Below, in pieces: positions 53,544 through 62,362 of a stretch of 64,000 bases of DNA. The stretch is from Thalassobaculum litoreum DSM 18839 (GTDB lineage: Bacteria; Pseudomonadota; Alphaproteobacteria; Thalassobaculales; Thalassobaculaceae). The DNA is taken from the NCBI RefSeq assembly GCF_900102465.1, contig NZ_FNBW01000002.1, positions 1 to 64,000 on the forward strand, given 5' to 3'. Position 1 is the stretch's first letter; every line of letters starts with the position of its first letter. Under the pieces are notes generated by a model. The model did not search any database and had not been told where the DNA came from. It saw only the letters and a program-made list of their open reading frames with translations. Both the position numbers and the translations under genes were made by a program.

Positions 53544-54764
53544 TCACACGGCCCCATCGCCGATGCCGCCGCCGTTTCCGACGGCGCGCCTCAGCGCCGA
53601 GACGACATGCTCCACATCCGCGTCCGCCATCGCCGGGAACAGCGGCAGGGACAGGCAGCGGGCGTAGTAGCGGTCGGCACCCGGCAGCTCTGGGCTCGGG
53701 GCGGTCTCGCGGTAATAGGGCTGGCGGTGGACCGGGTGGTAATGGACCTGGGTTCCGATCCCGTCGTCGCGCAGCCGGCGCATGACGGTACCGCGCTCCA
53801 CCTCCAGGGCTGCGAAGTCGATCAGCGCCACCGACAGGTGCCAGGACGGATCGCAGCCCGGCGCCACCGGCAGGGCCCGGACATGCGGTCCGCACCGCGC
53901 CAGGGCCGCCTGGTAGAGACCGCGCAGATGACGGCGGCGCTCGACAAAGCCGGCCAGCCGGCCGACCTGGGACAGGCCGAGGGCGGCATGGATGTCGGAG
54001 AGCCGGTAGTTGTACCCCGGCTCCGGCATCTCGTAGTACCAGGGGTTCGGCTCTCCCGACGCGTCGAATCCGGCCTCGCGGTCGGCGAACCGGGCCGGGT
54101 CGCGGACCATGCCGTGGTTGCGGTAGCGGCGCATGCGTTCGTCCAGTACCGGGTCGCGGGTGCAGAGCACCCCGCCCTCGCCGCTCGCCACGGTCTTGAC
54201 CGGGTGGGTGGAGAACATGGCGATGGCGGACCGGGTGCAGGCCCCGACCGTCTCCCCGCCATTCGTCGCCCCGAGTGCGTGGCAGGCATCCTCGACGATC
54301 GGGATCTCCGGAAACGCCTTCGCCAGGCCCGCCACGTCGACGCAGTGGCCGTTCAGGTGGACGGCGACGATCGCCTTCACCCGCTCCCGGCCGGCCCGCG
54401 CCACCGCCTCGGCGATCGCCTCGAGCGTGGTCAGCCCGGTCTCCGGGTCCACATCGGCGAAGACCGGCTGCGCCCCGACATAGACCGCGCAGTTGGCGCT
54501 GGCGAGGAACGTCACCGTCGGGACCACCACCGCGTCGCCCGGGCCGACCCCCAGCGCCATCATCGCGAGGTGCAGGCCGGCGGTCCCGCTGGAACAGGCG
54601 ACGGCGAAGGGCGCGTCGACGGCGGCGGCGAAGGCCGTCTCGAAGGCGTCGACCGTCGGGCCGGTGGTCAGAAAGTCGCCGCGCAGCACCTCCGCCACCG
54701 CCGCGATATCGGCCTCGTCGATGCACTGGCGGCCGTAGGGCAGGAAGGGCGGCGGAACGCTCAT
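53544..54764 (-). CDS. pseC: UDP-4-amino-4,6-dideoxy-N-acetyl-beta-L-altrosamine transaminase PseC
   Basis: The second pseudaminic-acid enzyme: a PLP aminotransferase that acts on the PseB product using glutamate. The 406-residue protein of the DegT/DnrJ/EryC1 family has the PLP lysine in STHPVKTVASGEGG and substrate-site motifs EDACHALGAT and YNYRLSDIHAALGL. It lies 40 bases downstream of the HlyD gene and 98 upstream of pseB, all leftwards. Confidence 0.93.
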   Translation of the reverse strand: MSVPPPFLPYGRQCIDEADIAAVAEVLRGDFLTTGPTVDAFETAFAAAVDAPFAVACSSGTAGLHLAMMALGVGPGDAVVVPTVTFLASANCAVYVGAQPVFADVDPETGLTTLEAIAEAVARAGRERVKAIVAVHLNGHCVDVAGLAKAFPEIPIVEDACHALGATNGGETVGACTRSAIAMFSTHPVKTVASGEGGVLCTRDPVLDERMRRYRNHGMVRDPARFADREAGFDASGEPNPWYYEMPEPGYNYRLSDIHAALGLSQVGRLAGFVERRRHLRGLYQAALARCGPHVRALPVAPGCDPSWHLSVALIDFAALEVERGTVMRRLRDDGIGTQVHYHPVHRQPYYRETAPSPELPGADRYYARCLSLPLFPAMADADVEHVVSALRRAVGNGGGIGDGAV

Positions 54765-54804
54765 CGTGTTATTGCTCCAACCGGGGGTTATTGCGCTGAG
54801 GGGG

Positions 54805-56163
54805 TCATTGCTCGCGCAGGGCGGTCTCCAGCGACCGGGTCAGCGGCGAGATCAAGTATTCCAGCAGCGTCTGGTCGCCGGTGGAGATGATCACCATCGC
54901 CTGCATGCCCGGGACCAGTTCCACGCCGTGCTGGCGCATCATCTCTTTGCTCAGCCGGACGCGGGCCTCGTAATAGGGCTGGCCACCCTCCTGGGCCTGC
55001 ATCACATCGGGGGAGATGTCGATCACCCGGCCGTCGATCGGCTTGGCGGTACGCTGGCTGTACGCGGTCAGGCGGACGGTGGCGGGAGCGCCGACCTGAA
55101 CCACGTCGATATCCGTTGGCTGAAGCTGGGCACGGACGATCAACTCGTCGTTCTCCGGCGCGATGTTCATCAGCGGTTCGGCCGGCCCGATCACCCCGCC
55201 CTCGGTATGGAAGCGCAGCCCGTAGACCTTGCCGCCGATCGGCGCGCGCACCGTGTTGCGGGCGATCGAATCGTCGGCCGAGACGAGTTGCTCGCGCAGG
55301 TCGCGCAGCTGGGTCTGCGTCTCTCGCAGATCGGTTTCGATGTCCGAGCGGTTCTGCTCCCGCAGGGTCAACCGCTGGTATTCCGTCTCGGCAATGGTCT
55401 GTTCCGCGCGGGCCATCAGAGCTTCGCGGTTATCGATCGACCCCTGCAGCGCTGCCTGCTCGCGTTGTAGGGCCAACAGGCGCGGCTTGCGCTCCAGCCC
55501 CTTCTCGAACAGCTCGCGCACGCCCGAGATCTCTTCTTCGATGATGGCGAGCTGGCGGATATCCGAGCGTTGCTGCGCCTTGAGGGCAACAATCTCCTCG
55601 CGACTCTTGGCCACCCGCTTGTCGAGCAGCCCCTGCTGCCCTTCGAACGCGGCACCGCGCCCCTCGAACAGGCGGCGTTCGCCTTCCAGGATGGACTGGA
55701 CATACGGATCGTCGGATTTGCTCGTGAGCGCGTCGGGGAAGTCGACCGTCGGCAGATCGTCCCGTTCGGCGATCAGGCGGGCCTCCTCGCCCATCAGCGC
55801 AAACATGCGCTGGACGAGCCGGCCCTGATTGACCGTGGCCTGGGTGCCCTGGAGGACCATCAGGACATCGCCCTCCCGGACCGTGTCGCCCTCCCGGACA
55901 CGGATCTCCTTGATGATCCCGCCTTCCAGATGCTGCACGACCTTCTGGCTGCCCGCGACCTGGACCTGACCGGTGGCGATGGCGCCCGATCCCAACGGCG
56001 CGAAGGCCGCCCAGACGCCGAACACGCCGAAGAACAGGAACAGAATCGCGTACCCGACCCACAGGACGAAGCGCCAGGACATCGGGTTGCGCTCGGTATC
56101 GTGGCCCAGCGGGTCGTCCCACCGGGTCAGGTCCCTCGACTCCTCGCTACGCACCATCGCCAT
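54805..56163 (-). CDS. HlyD family type I secretion periplasmic adaptor
   Basis: The membrane-fusion subunit of a type I secretion system, linking the inner-membrane ABC protein to a TolC-like channel. The 452-residue protein has an N-terminal membrane helix (FVLWVGYAILFLFFGVFGVW), a lipoyl-type half with SQKVVQHLEGGIIKEIRVRE, a long coiled coil (about 170-300) and the HlyD C-terminal PIGGKVYGLRFHTEGGVIGP. It is 15 bases after the ABC gene. No outer-membrane channel gene is nearby. Confidence 0.94.
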   Translation of the reverse strand: MAMVRSEESRDLTRWDDPLGHDTERNPMSWRFVLWVGYAILFLFFGVFGVWAAFAPLGSGAIATGQVQVAGSQKVVQHLEGGIIKEIRVREGDTVREGDVLMVLQGTQATVNQGRLVQRMFALMGEEARLIAERDDLPTVDFPDALTSKSDDPYVQSILEGERRLFEGRGAAFEGQQGLLDKRVAKSREEIVALKAQQRSDIRQLAIIEEEISGVRELFEKGLERKPRLLALQREQAALQGSIDNREALMARAEQTIAETEYQRLTLREQNRSDIETDLRETQTQLRDLREQLVSADDSIARNTVRAPIGGKVYGLRFHTEGGVIGPAEPLMNIAPENDELIVRAQLQPTDIDVVQVGAPATVRLTAYSQRTAKPIDGRVIDISPDVMQAQEGGQPYYEARVRLSKEMMRQHGVELVPGMQAMVIISTGDQTLLEYLISPLTRSLETALREQ

Positions 56164-56178
56164 GACGTCGCTCCTCGC

Positions 56179-58206
56179 TCAGTCCTTGGTCGGATCGGCC
56201 GAAATGGCTCGAACGCTCTGCACCTGCAAGGAGGTCGCCCGGGCCTTGTAGGACGACGGCGGACGGACCACGGCGCCGCGGCCCCGCGGGCCCTTCGGCG
56301 CGTCGGGGGCGTCGTCCTCGGGGGTCGGCGGCTCCTGGATTTCCGTCGGTCCTTCCGCGTTCTGGGATGTCGCCCGGGACGTCTCCTCCAGACGCTCGAC
56401 GTCGGGCTCGGCCGCGACGGTGGGACCCGACTCGGAAGGCCGCCGCTCCGGCTCGGACGGACGCGGGCGCTGCTCTCGCCCGTCGGTAATCTGCGAGGCC
56501 GGTCCCTCCAGCGCCGGACGTCGGCCCTGCTGCAGGAAGGACAGGGTCTCGTCGCGCGGGCCGAAGCGCTGCACCGTACCGCCGTTCAGCACCAGGATCT
56601 TGTCCATCAGCGCCAGGGTCGACGGCCGGTGGGTGATCAGGATCACCGTGACCTTCGCCGCCTTCATCGCCTTGAGGGCCTGAACCAGCGCGTCGTCGCC
56701 CTGACTGTCGAGATTGGCGTTGGGCTCGTCGAGTACGACCACCTTCGGCCCGCCGAACAGGGCGCGGGCAAGGGCCACGCGCTGACGCTGTCCCCCGGAC
56801 AGGAGTTGGCCGCCCCAGCCGATCTCGGTGTCGTAGCCGTCCGGCAGGCGCAGGATCAGGTCGTGCAAGCCGGCGAGCTTCGCCGCCTTGACGACCTCTT
56901 CGGGGTCGGGGTTCTCCTGCAGCCGGCCGATGTTCTGCGCCACCGTGCCGGAGAACAGCTCCACGTCCTGGGGCATGTAGCCGATATGTGCGCCCAGCGC
57001 CTCGTTATCCCAGGAATAGATGTCCGCGCCGTCGAGCCGCACCGAGCCGACGGTCGGCTGCTGCACCCCGACGAGCAGCCGCGCCAGGGTCGACTTGCCG
57101 GCGGCCGACGGGCCGACGATACCGAGCGTCTCCCCCGGTTCGACCTCGAACTGGATACGCTGCAGGATCGGCTTGGCCAGGCCCTGGGGCTGATAGAACA
57201 GGTTCTCCGCCGTGATCCTGCCTTCCGGATCCGGCAGCCGCATGCGTTCCGGCTGGTCCTGGGCGGTAAGCAGGGTCTGCTCGATCTGCCGGTAGGCGGT
57301 GAAGGCCTCGACCATGCCGCGGGCCTGGGCCACGCCCTGCTCGATCGGCTGCAGCGCGCGTCCGAGGATCAGCACGCTGGCGATCATCATGCCGCCGGTC
57401 ATCGGCGTATGCGGATCGATGATCTGGGTCGCCGCCACCGTCATGATCAGCATCTGGATCAGCATGCGGGTCGACTTGGAGATCGCCAGGAAGATCGCGG
57501 CGCGGTCGCTCGCCCGGCTCTGCAGCGCCAACACGGCCTCGTTCTCAGTGAGGAAGCGCCGGATGACCGACTGGCGCATGCCCATGCTCTCGACCACCGA
57601 GGCGTTGCGTACCGCGGCGTCGGCGGCGGCATAGGCCCGGTTGGAATAGGCCTGGGCCTCGTTCAGGGCCGGGCGCGTCAGGTGATCGTTGGTCAGGCCG
57701 AGCGCCAGCATCACGAGCGCCCCACCGACCGCGGCCAACCCCATCGGCAGGTTCAGGTAGAGGATCAGCAGCAGGAAGATCGGCACCCAGGGAACGTCGA
57801 GCACCGTCAGCATCGCCGGTCCGGTCAGAAAGTTCCGCAGGACGGAGAGCTGGCGCAGGGCATTGCTGTTGGCCGTCTTCGAGCGGTCCAGGGCCTCGGC
57901 CACGGCGGACGACAGCAACAGAGGCGCGATCCGTCGGTCGATCCAACGCGAGATCCGTACGAAGGCGAAGGATCGCACGCTGTCGAGTGCCGCCTGAACG
58001 GCCAGCGCGCAGGCGGCGATCATCAGCAGCAGGAAGAGCGTCGACTCGCTTCGGCTGGCCAGCACCCGGTCGAAGACCTGGAACATGAACAGCGGCATGG
58101 TCAGCATCAGGAGATTGACGAAGAAGCTGAAAATGCCACAGGCGAAAAAGGCCGTGTAACAGGCCTTCAGCAGATTGTGGACGGATACTGGTTCTTGCTT
58201 CTTCAT
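56179..58206 (-). CDS. Type I secretion ABC permease/ATPase (PrtD-like)
   Basis: A fused ABC exporter of 675 residues: six membrane helices (about 20-310) and an ATPase with Walker A GPSAAGKST, signature LSGGQRQRVALARAL and Walker B VVVLDEPNANLDS. There is no N-terminal peptidase or leader domain, as in PrtD-type proteins that export RTX or similar proteins with C-terminal signals. Unusually, about 110 residues rich in Pro, Glu and Ser follow the ATPase (from about 562). It is followed by the HlyD gene and preceded by a small unknown gene. Confidence 0.94.
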   Translation of the reverse strand: MKKQEPVSVHNLLKACYTAFFACGIFSFFVNLLMLTMPLFMFQVFDRVLASRSESTLFLLLMIAACALAVQAALDSVRSFAFVRISRWIDRRIAPLLLSSAVAEALDRSKTANSNALRQLSVLRNFLTGPAMLTVLDVPWVPIFLLLILYLNLPMGLAAVGGALVMLALGLTNDHLTRPALNEAQAYSNRAYAAADAAVRNASVVESMGMRQSVIRRFLTENEAVLALQSRASDRAAIFLAISKSTRMLIQMLIMTVAATQIIDPHTPMTGGMMIASVLILGRALQPIEQGVAQARGMVEAFTAYRQIEQTLLTAQDQPERMRLPDPEGRITAENLFYQPQGLAKPILQRIQFEVEPGETLGIVGPSAAGKSTLARLLVGVQQPTVGSVRLDGADIYSWDNEALGAHIGYMPQDVELFSGTVAQNIGRLQENPDPEEVVKAAKLAGLHDLILRLPDGYDTEIGWGGQLLSGGQRQRVALARALFGGPKVVVLDEPNANLDSQGDDALVQALKAMKAAKVTVILITHRPSTLALMDKILVLNGGTVQRFGPRDETLSFLQQGRRPALEGPASQITDGREQRPRPSEPERRPSESGPTVAAEPDVERLEETSRATSQNAEGPTEIQEPPTPEDDAPDAPKGPRGRGAVVRPPSSYKARATSLQVQSVRAISADPTKD

Positions 58207-58300
58207 CGCGGCACCGACGTTTCCGGCCTCGTTGAGGCGGGGGCTTTAGCGCCCGAAAGAGTACCGCCGGCCGACCCCGCCAGCAGGGGTCTCCCTATAT

Positions 58301-58594
58301 TCAATCTTCCGTAAACTTCGCGAGATCGATATCGCCATGCCGGAAGGGGATCCAGTACTTCGTCTCGCTGTTGTACTGAATGCCGTAGATGTTCGTGCAG
58401 AACACCTTGACCGGCGGCTTGGTCTCGCCGGATTCAGTCTCGGTTCGGGCGGCGTCGACCAGGTCCGAGCCTTTGAACTTCTCCCAAGCGGCAGCAACAT
58501 CGCTCCGGTCCGCCTCGGGAAGGTCGTTGATCTCCATGGCGAGATCCCAGGTCTTCTCCAGGTCGTTCCAAAGATCGTCGAGATATTTACCCAT
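58301..58594 (-). CDS. Small acidic protein upstream of the type I secretion genes
   Basis: An unrecognised 97-residue, acidic, soluble protein beginning MGKYLDDLWNDLEKTWDLAM and ending DIDLAKFTED. It has no signal peptide and no Gly-rich RTX repeats. It is 94 bases upstream of the ABC exporter on the same strand and probably begins its operon. It could be a substrate, chaperone or regulator, but nothing in the sequence decides this. Confidence 0.6.
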   Translation of the reverse strand: MGKYLDDLWNDLEKTWDLAMEINDLPEADRSDVAAAWEKFKGSDLVDAARTETESGETKPPVKVFCTNIYGIQYNSETKYWIPFRHGDIDLAKFTED

Positions 58595-58792
58595 TGTGTC
58601 GTCCGCAATCGCTATGGTGGCCGCATCATGGATGGGGGCCGATTTGGCTGTCTTGGCTTATAGCCAAACCAGCACATCCATTAAAAGGGAATTGTCATCC
58701 CCACGCCCGCTCCGGAGTGTGTTACGAAACGGGAATTGTTGCAAATCCTCAGTCGCCCGACGGAGACTGGAAGCCAATTGTCCGGATCGCCG

Positions 58793-61700
58793 ATGCCTTC
58801 AACACCCCACACGCCCGCCGCCGATGAGGAGAGCGGGAATACTCCCCGACATGACAAGGTCGCTTCGACCGCCCTGCTGGTTCTCGGCATGCACCGCAGC
58901 GGCACCTCCGCCCTGACGCGTGTGGTCAACCTCCTCGGCGTCGAGCTGGGCACCGACCTCATGGAGGCGGCGGAAGGCAACAACGAACGCGGATTCTGGG
59001 AACATCAGGGCGTCGTCACCCGCCACGACCGGCTCCTGGCCGATCTGGGAATGCGATGGGACGACCCGCGCGCCATGCCCCGGGACTGGCTGACGCATCC
59101 GGCGACCCTGGCCGCCCGCAGCGACCTGGAAGCGATTCTGGACGCCGAGTTCTCCGGTGCGGCGCTGTGGGGGGTGAAGGATCCCCGCATGTGCCGCCTG
59201 CTGCCTCTCTGGCGCGAGATGCTGGCGGCGCGGGGGGTGCGGATGACCGTGCTGCACATGCTGCGGCACCCGCTGGAAATCGCCCGCTCCCTGGAGCGCC
59301 GCGACGCCATGCCCCGCGGCCGGGCGCTGATGCTGTGGCTGCGCCATCAGATCGAGTCCCTGACCGCCAGCGACGGCGCGCCCCAGTCCTGGGCCAGCTT
59401 CGACCGGCTGATGGCCGGCTGGCGCGACGAGATGAACCGGGTGGACGGCGACCTGCACCTGGGCTTCGCCGGGCGAATGGACGGCGTCGGCGCCGAGATC
59501 GACGGGTTCCTCGATGTCGGGCTGCGTCATCATGCGCTGGACGACGATGTTCTGAAGAGCGAGCCGGCACTCGCCGCCTGGGTCGGCCGGGTCTACGACG
59601 CGGTGCGCCTGGCCGATGACGGCGACCGGGAGACCGCCCTGGCGGCGGCCCGGGAGGTTCAGGACGAGATCGACCGCGCCTCGTACTATTTCGACGACAC
59701 CTTCGCCGACTGGGCGGGGCGCGAACTGCGCCTGCGCGAAGAGATCGAGACCCGCGACGGCCGCATCCGACTGCTCGACGACAGCGTGCAGGAACGCGAC
59801 GGCCGGGTGGCCGAACGCGATTTCAGGATCGCCGAGCGCGAACGCCAGATCGCCGAGCGCGACCGGACGATCATCGACCGCAACGATGTGATCGAGAGCC
59901 TCAACGGAACGATCGACGAACTGCGCGACGACATCGACGACCTTCAGCAGGAGGTGAAGACCCGCGACGGCCACATCCACAATCTGGCGGCCGCCCGCAC
60001 TGAGCTTCAGGACCATATCGCCGCCCTGGAAGGCTCCACGTCCTGGCGCATCACCGCGCCGATGCGCAAGGTCGGCAACTGGGTGCGACGTCTGCGCCGG
60101 GTGACCCACACGCTCACCCCCGGCGAGCTGTTTCGCATGGACCATGTCGAGGGCGATGTCTGGGAAGCGACCGACACGTTCTCGATCATGGTGCTGCGCT
60201 CCAGCCGCGGCCGGATGCCGAGCGGGTGGGTCGAACTCACTTACTGCATCAAGGCCGACAAGATCGCCGCCCCGTCCCTGTTCGCGGATCTCGGAGCCGG
60301 CACCTCGGAGATCGACCGCAAGCGGCTGCCGGTGACCAAGGGCGAGACGGTCACCTGCTTCGTGCGGCTGCCCGACGACGTGAAGGGCCTGCGCCTCGAC
60401 CCGATCAGCTGGAAGGGCCGGTTCGAGATGGGGCCGATCCGGGCGCGGGAGATTAGCCGCCTGGAACTGCTGCGGGTGTTGATCGCCAACGCCTATTCCC
60501 AGGAGGGCATCCGCCCGATCTTCGGCAACCTGCGCCGCGGCGGCGTCCAGGGACTCAAGGAGTTCCTGATCAAGAAGCTGCCCAAGCCGATCGAGACCTA
60601 TGACGACTGGCGCGACATGTTCTACGCGCTCACCGACAGCGACCGGGCGGCGATCCGGACCCATGTCGCGCGTATGGCGACCAGGCCGGTCTTCTCCGTG
60701 GTCATGCCGACCTACGAGACGCCGCCGGCCCTGCTGGAGAAGGCGATCGAAAGCGTGAAGGCGCAGCTCTACGACGCCTGGGAGCTGTGCATCGCCGATG
60801 ACGGTTCCAAGAGCCCGGAAACCCGGGGAATGCTGGAGCGCTATGCCGCGCAGGACCCGCGCATCAAGGTCGTCTTCCGCGAGACCAACGGCCATATCTC
60901 GGCCGCCAGCAACTCCGCCTTGGAGGTCGCCACCGGCGAATGGATCGCCCTGCTCGACCATGACGACGAGCTGACCGAGGACGCGCTGTACTGGATGGCC
61001 GCGAGCCTGGAGGCCGATCCCGACGCCGACATCCTGTACTCCGACGAGGACAAGATCGACGAGGAAGGACGGGTCTCCGATCCCTACTTCAAGCCCGACT
61101 GGTCGCCGGAACTGTTCCTGTCGCAGAACATGCTCAACCATCTCGGGGTCTACCGCCGCACGCTGGTCGAGAAGGCCGGCCGCTTCCGCGAAGGCTTCGA
61201 GGGCAGCCAGGACTACGATCTGGCCCTGCGGGTGCTGGAGCAGACCAGTCCGGAGCGGGTGCGCCACATTCCGGCGGTGCTGTACCACTGGCGCATGGTT
61301 GCCGGCAGCGTGGCGCTGGGCACCGGCGAGAAGACCTATCCGTACGAGCGGGCCCGCAAGGCGATCGCCGAACACCTGGAGCGCAGCGGCGTGAAGGCCG
61401 AGGTCGTCGCCGGCCGCGACGGGCTGAGCCACCGGGTGCGCCCGGCCCTGCCGACCCGCAAGCCCCACGTCACCGTCATCGTGCCGACCCGCGACCGGGT
61501 CGACATGATGCGGATGGTCGTCACCGGGCTGCTGGAGAAGACCGGCTATCCGAACTGGGACCTGATCGTCGTCGACAACGGCTCGCAGAAGGCGGAGACG
61601 CTGGAATACTTCGCCGAGATTCAGAAGGACGACCGGATCACCGTCCTGCGCGACGACGAGCCGTTCAACTTCTCCCGGCTGAACAACCGCGCCGCCGAGC

Positions 61701-62353
61701 AGGCCAAGGGCCCGCTGCTGCTGTTGCTGAACAACGACATCGAGCCGATCGACGACGGCTGGCTGGAGGAGATGGTGCGCCAGATCCAACGGCCGGGCGT
61801 CGGCGCGGTCGGCGCGAAGCTCTACTATCCCAACGACACCGTCCAGCATATGGGCGTGACTACCGGCATCGGCGGCGTCGCCGGGCATTTCGACAAGCAT
61901 CTGCCGCGCGAGGCTCCAGGCTATTTCAGCCGCGCCCAGCTGATCCACAACGTCTCCGCCGCCACGGCCGCCTGCCTACTGACCACCAAGAAGATCTACA
62001 GGCAGATCGGTGGCATGAACGAGAACGAGCTGAAGGTGGCGTTCAACGACGTGGACTTCTGCCTGAAGATCCGCGCCGCCGGGCATCGCATCGTGCTCAC
62101 CCCCTATGCCGAGCTGTACCACCACGAGTCGGTGTCGCGCGGCCTGGAGGACACCGCCGAGAAGCGCGACCGCTTCCGCGGCGAGATGATGTGGATGCGG
62201 AACAAATGGGGCGACGCGCTCGACGCCGACCCCTATTTCAATCCGAACCTCAGCCTGGATCAGGAGACCCCGACCTTCGCCATCCCGCCGCGGGTGCCCA
62301 AGCCCTGGGAGCCCGGCGACGAGGATAGCGAGGACCGGTCGGAATCCGCCTGA
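58793..62353 (+). CDS. Sulfotransferase - coiled coil - double GT2 glycosyltransferase
   Basis: A very long (1186 residues) multidomain protein. The N-terminal domain (about 25-300) resembles sulfotransferases, with a P-loop-type LGMHRSGTSALTRV for PAPS. A heptad coiled coil with repeated AERDFRIAERERQIAERD lies at about 315-410, followed by STSWRITAPMRK, a motif common before GT2 domains. After a beta-rich region, two GT-A fold GT2 domains follow: FSVVMPTYETPPALL with DDGS (about 633-880) and VTVIVPTRDRVDMM with DNGS (about 893-1150). It probably builds and sulfates a surface glycan. The ATG at 58793 is chosen; a TTG at 58736 is possible. It is divergent from the small type I gene. Confidence 0.88.
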   Translation: MPSTPHTPAADEESGNTPRHDKVASTALLVLGMHRSGTSALTRVVNLLGVELGTDLMEAAEGNNERGFWEHQGVVTRHDRLLADLGMRWDDPRAMPRDWLTHPATLAARSDLEAILDAEFSGAALWGVKDPRMCRLLPLWREMLAARGVRMTVLHMLRHPLEIARSLERRDAMPRGRALMLWLRHQIESLTASDGAPQSWASFDRLMAGWRDEMNRVDGDLHLGFAGRMDGVGAEIDGFLDVGLRHHALDDDVLKSEPALAAWVGRVYDAVRLADDGDRETALAAAREVQDEIDRASYYFDDTFADWAGRELRLREEIETRDGRIRLLDDSVQERDGRVAERDFRIAERERQIAERDRTIIDRNDVIESLNGTIDELRDDIDDLQQEVKTRDGHIHNLAAARTELQDHIAALEGSTSWRITAPMRKVGNWVRRLRRVTHTLTPGELFRMDHVEGDVWEATDTFSIMVLRSSRGRMPSGWVELTYCIKADKIAAPSLFADLGAGTSEIDRKRLPVTKGETVTCFVRLPDDVKGLRLDPISWKGRFEMGPIRAREISRLELLRVLIANAYSQEGIRPIFGNLRRGGVQGLKEFLIKKLPKPIETYDDWRDMFYALTDSDRAAIRTHVARMATRPVFSVVMPTYETPPALLEKAIESVKAQLYDAWELCIADDGSKSPETRGMLERYAAQDPRIKVVFRETNGHISAASNSALEVATGEWIALLDHDDELTEDALYWMAASLEADPDADILYSDEDKIDEEGRVSDPYFKPDWSPELFLSQNMLNHLGVYRRTLVEKAGRFREGFEGSQDYDLALRVLEQTSPERVRHIPAVLYHWRMVAGSVALGTGEKTYPYERARKAIAEHLERSGVKAEVVAGRDGLSHRVRPALPTRKPHVTVIVPTRDRVDMMRMVVTGLLEKTGYPNWDLIVVDNGSQKAETLEYFAEIQKDDRITVLRDDEPFNFSRLNNRAAEQAKGPLLLLLNNDIEPIDDGWLEEMVRQIQRPGVGAVGAKLYYPNDTVQHMGVTTGIGGVAGHFDKHLPREAPGYFSRAQLIHNVSAATAACLLTTKKIYRQIGGMNENELKVAFNDVDFCLKIRAAGHRIVLTPYAELYHHESVSRGLEDTAEKRDRFRGEMMWMRNKWGDALDADPYFNPNLSLDQETPTFAIPPRVPKPWEPGDEDSEDRSESA

Positions 62354-62362
62354 TCGCCCCCA

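Noticed and set aside
58799-61948. A 1049-residue minus-strand open frame opposite the glycosyltransferase
   Set aside because: Antisense shadow; the plus strand carries GT2 and sulfotransferase motifs.
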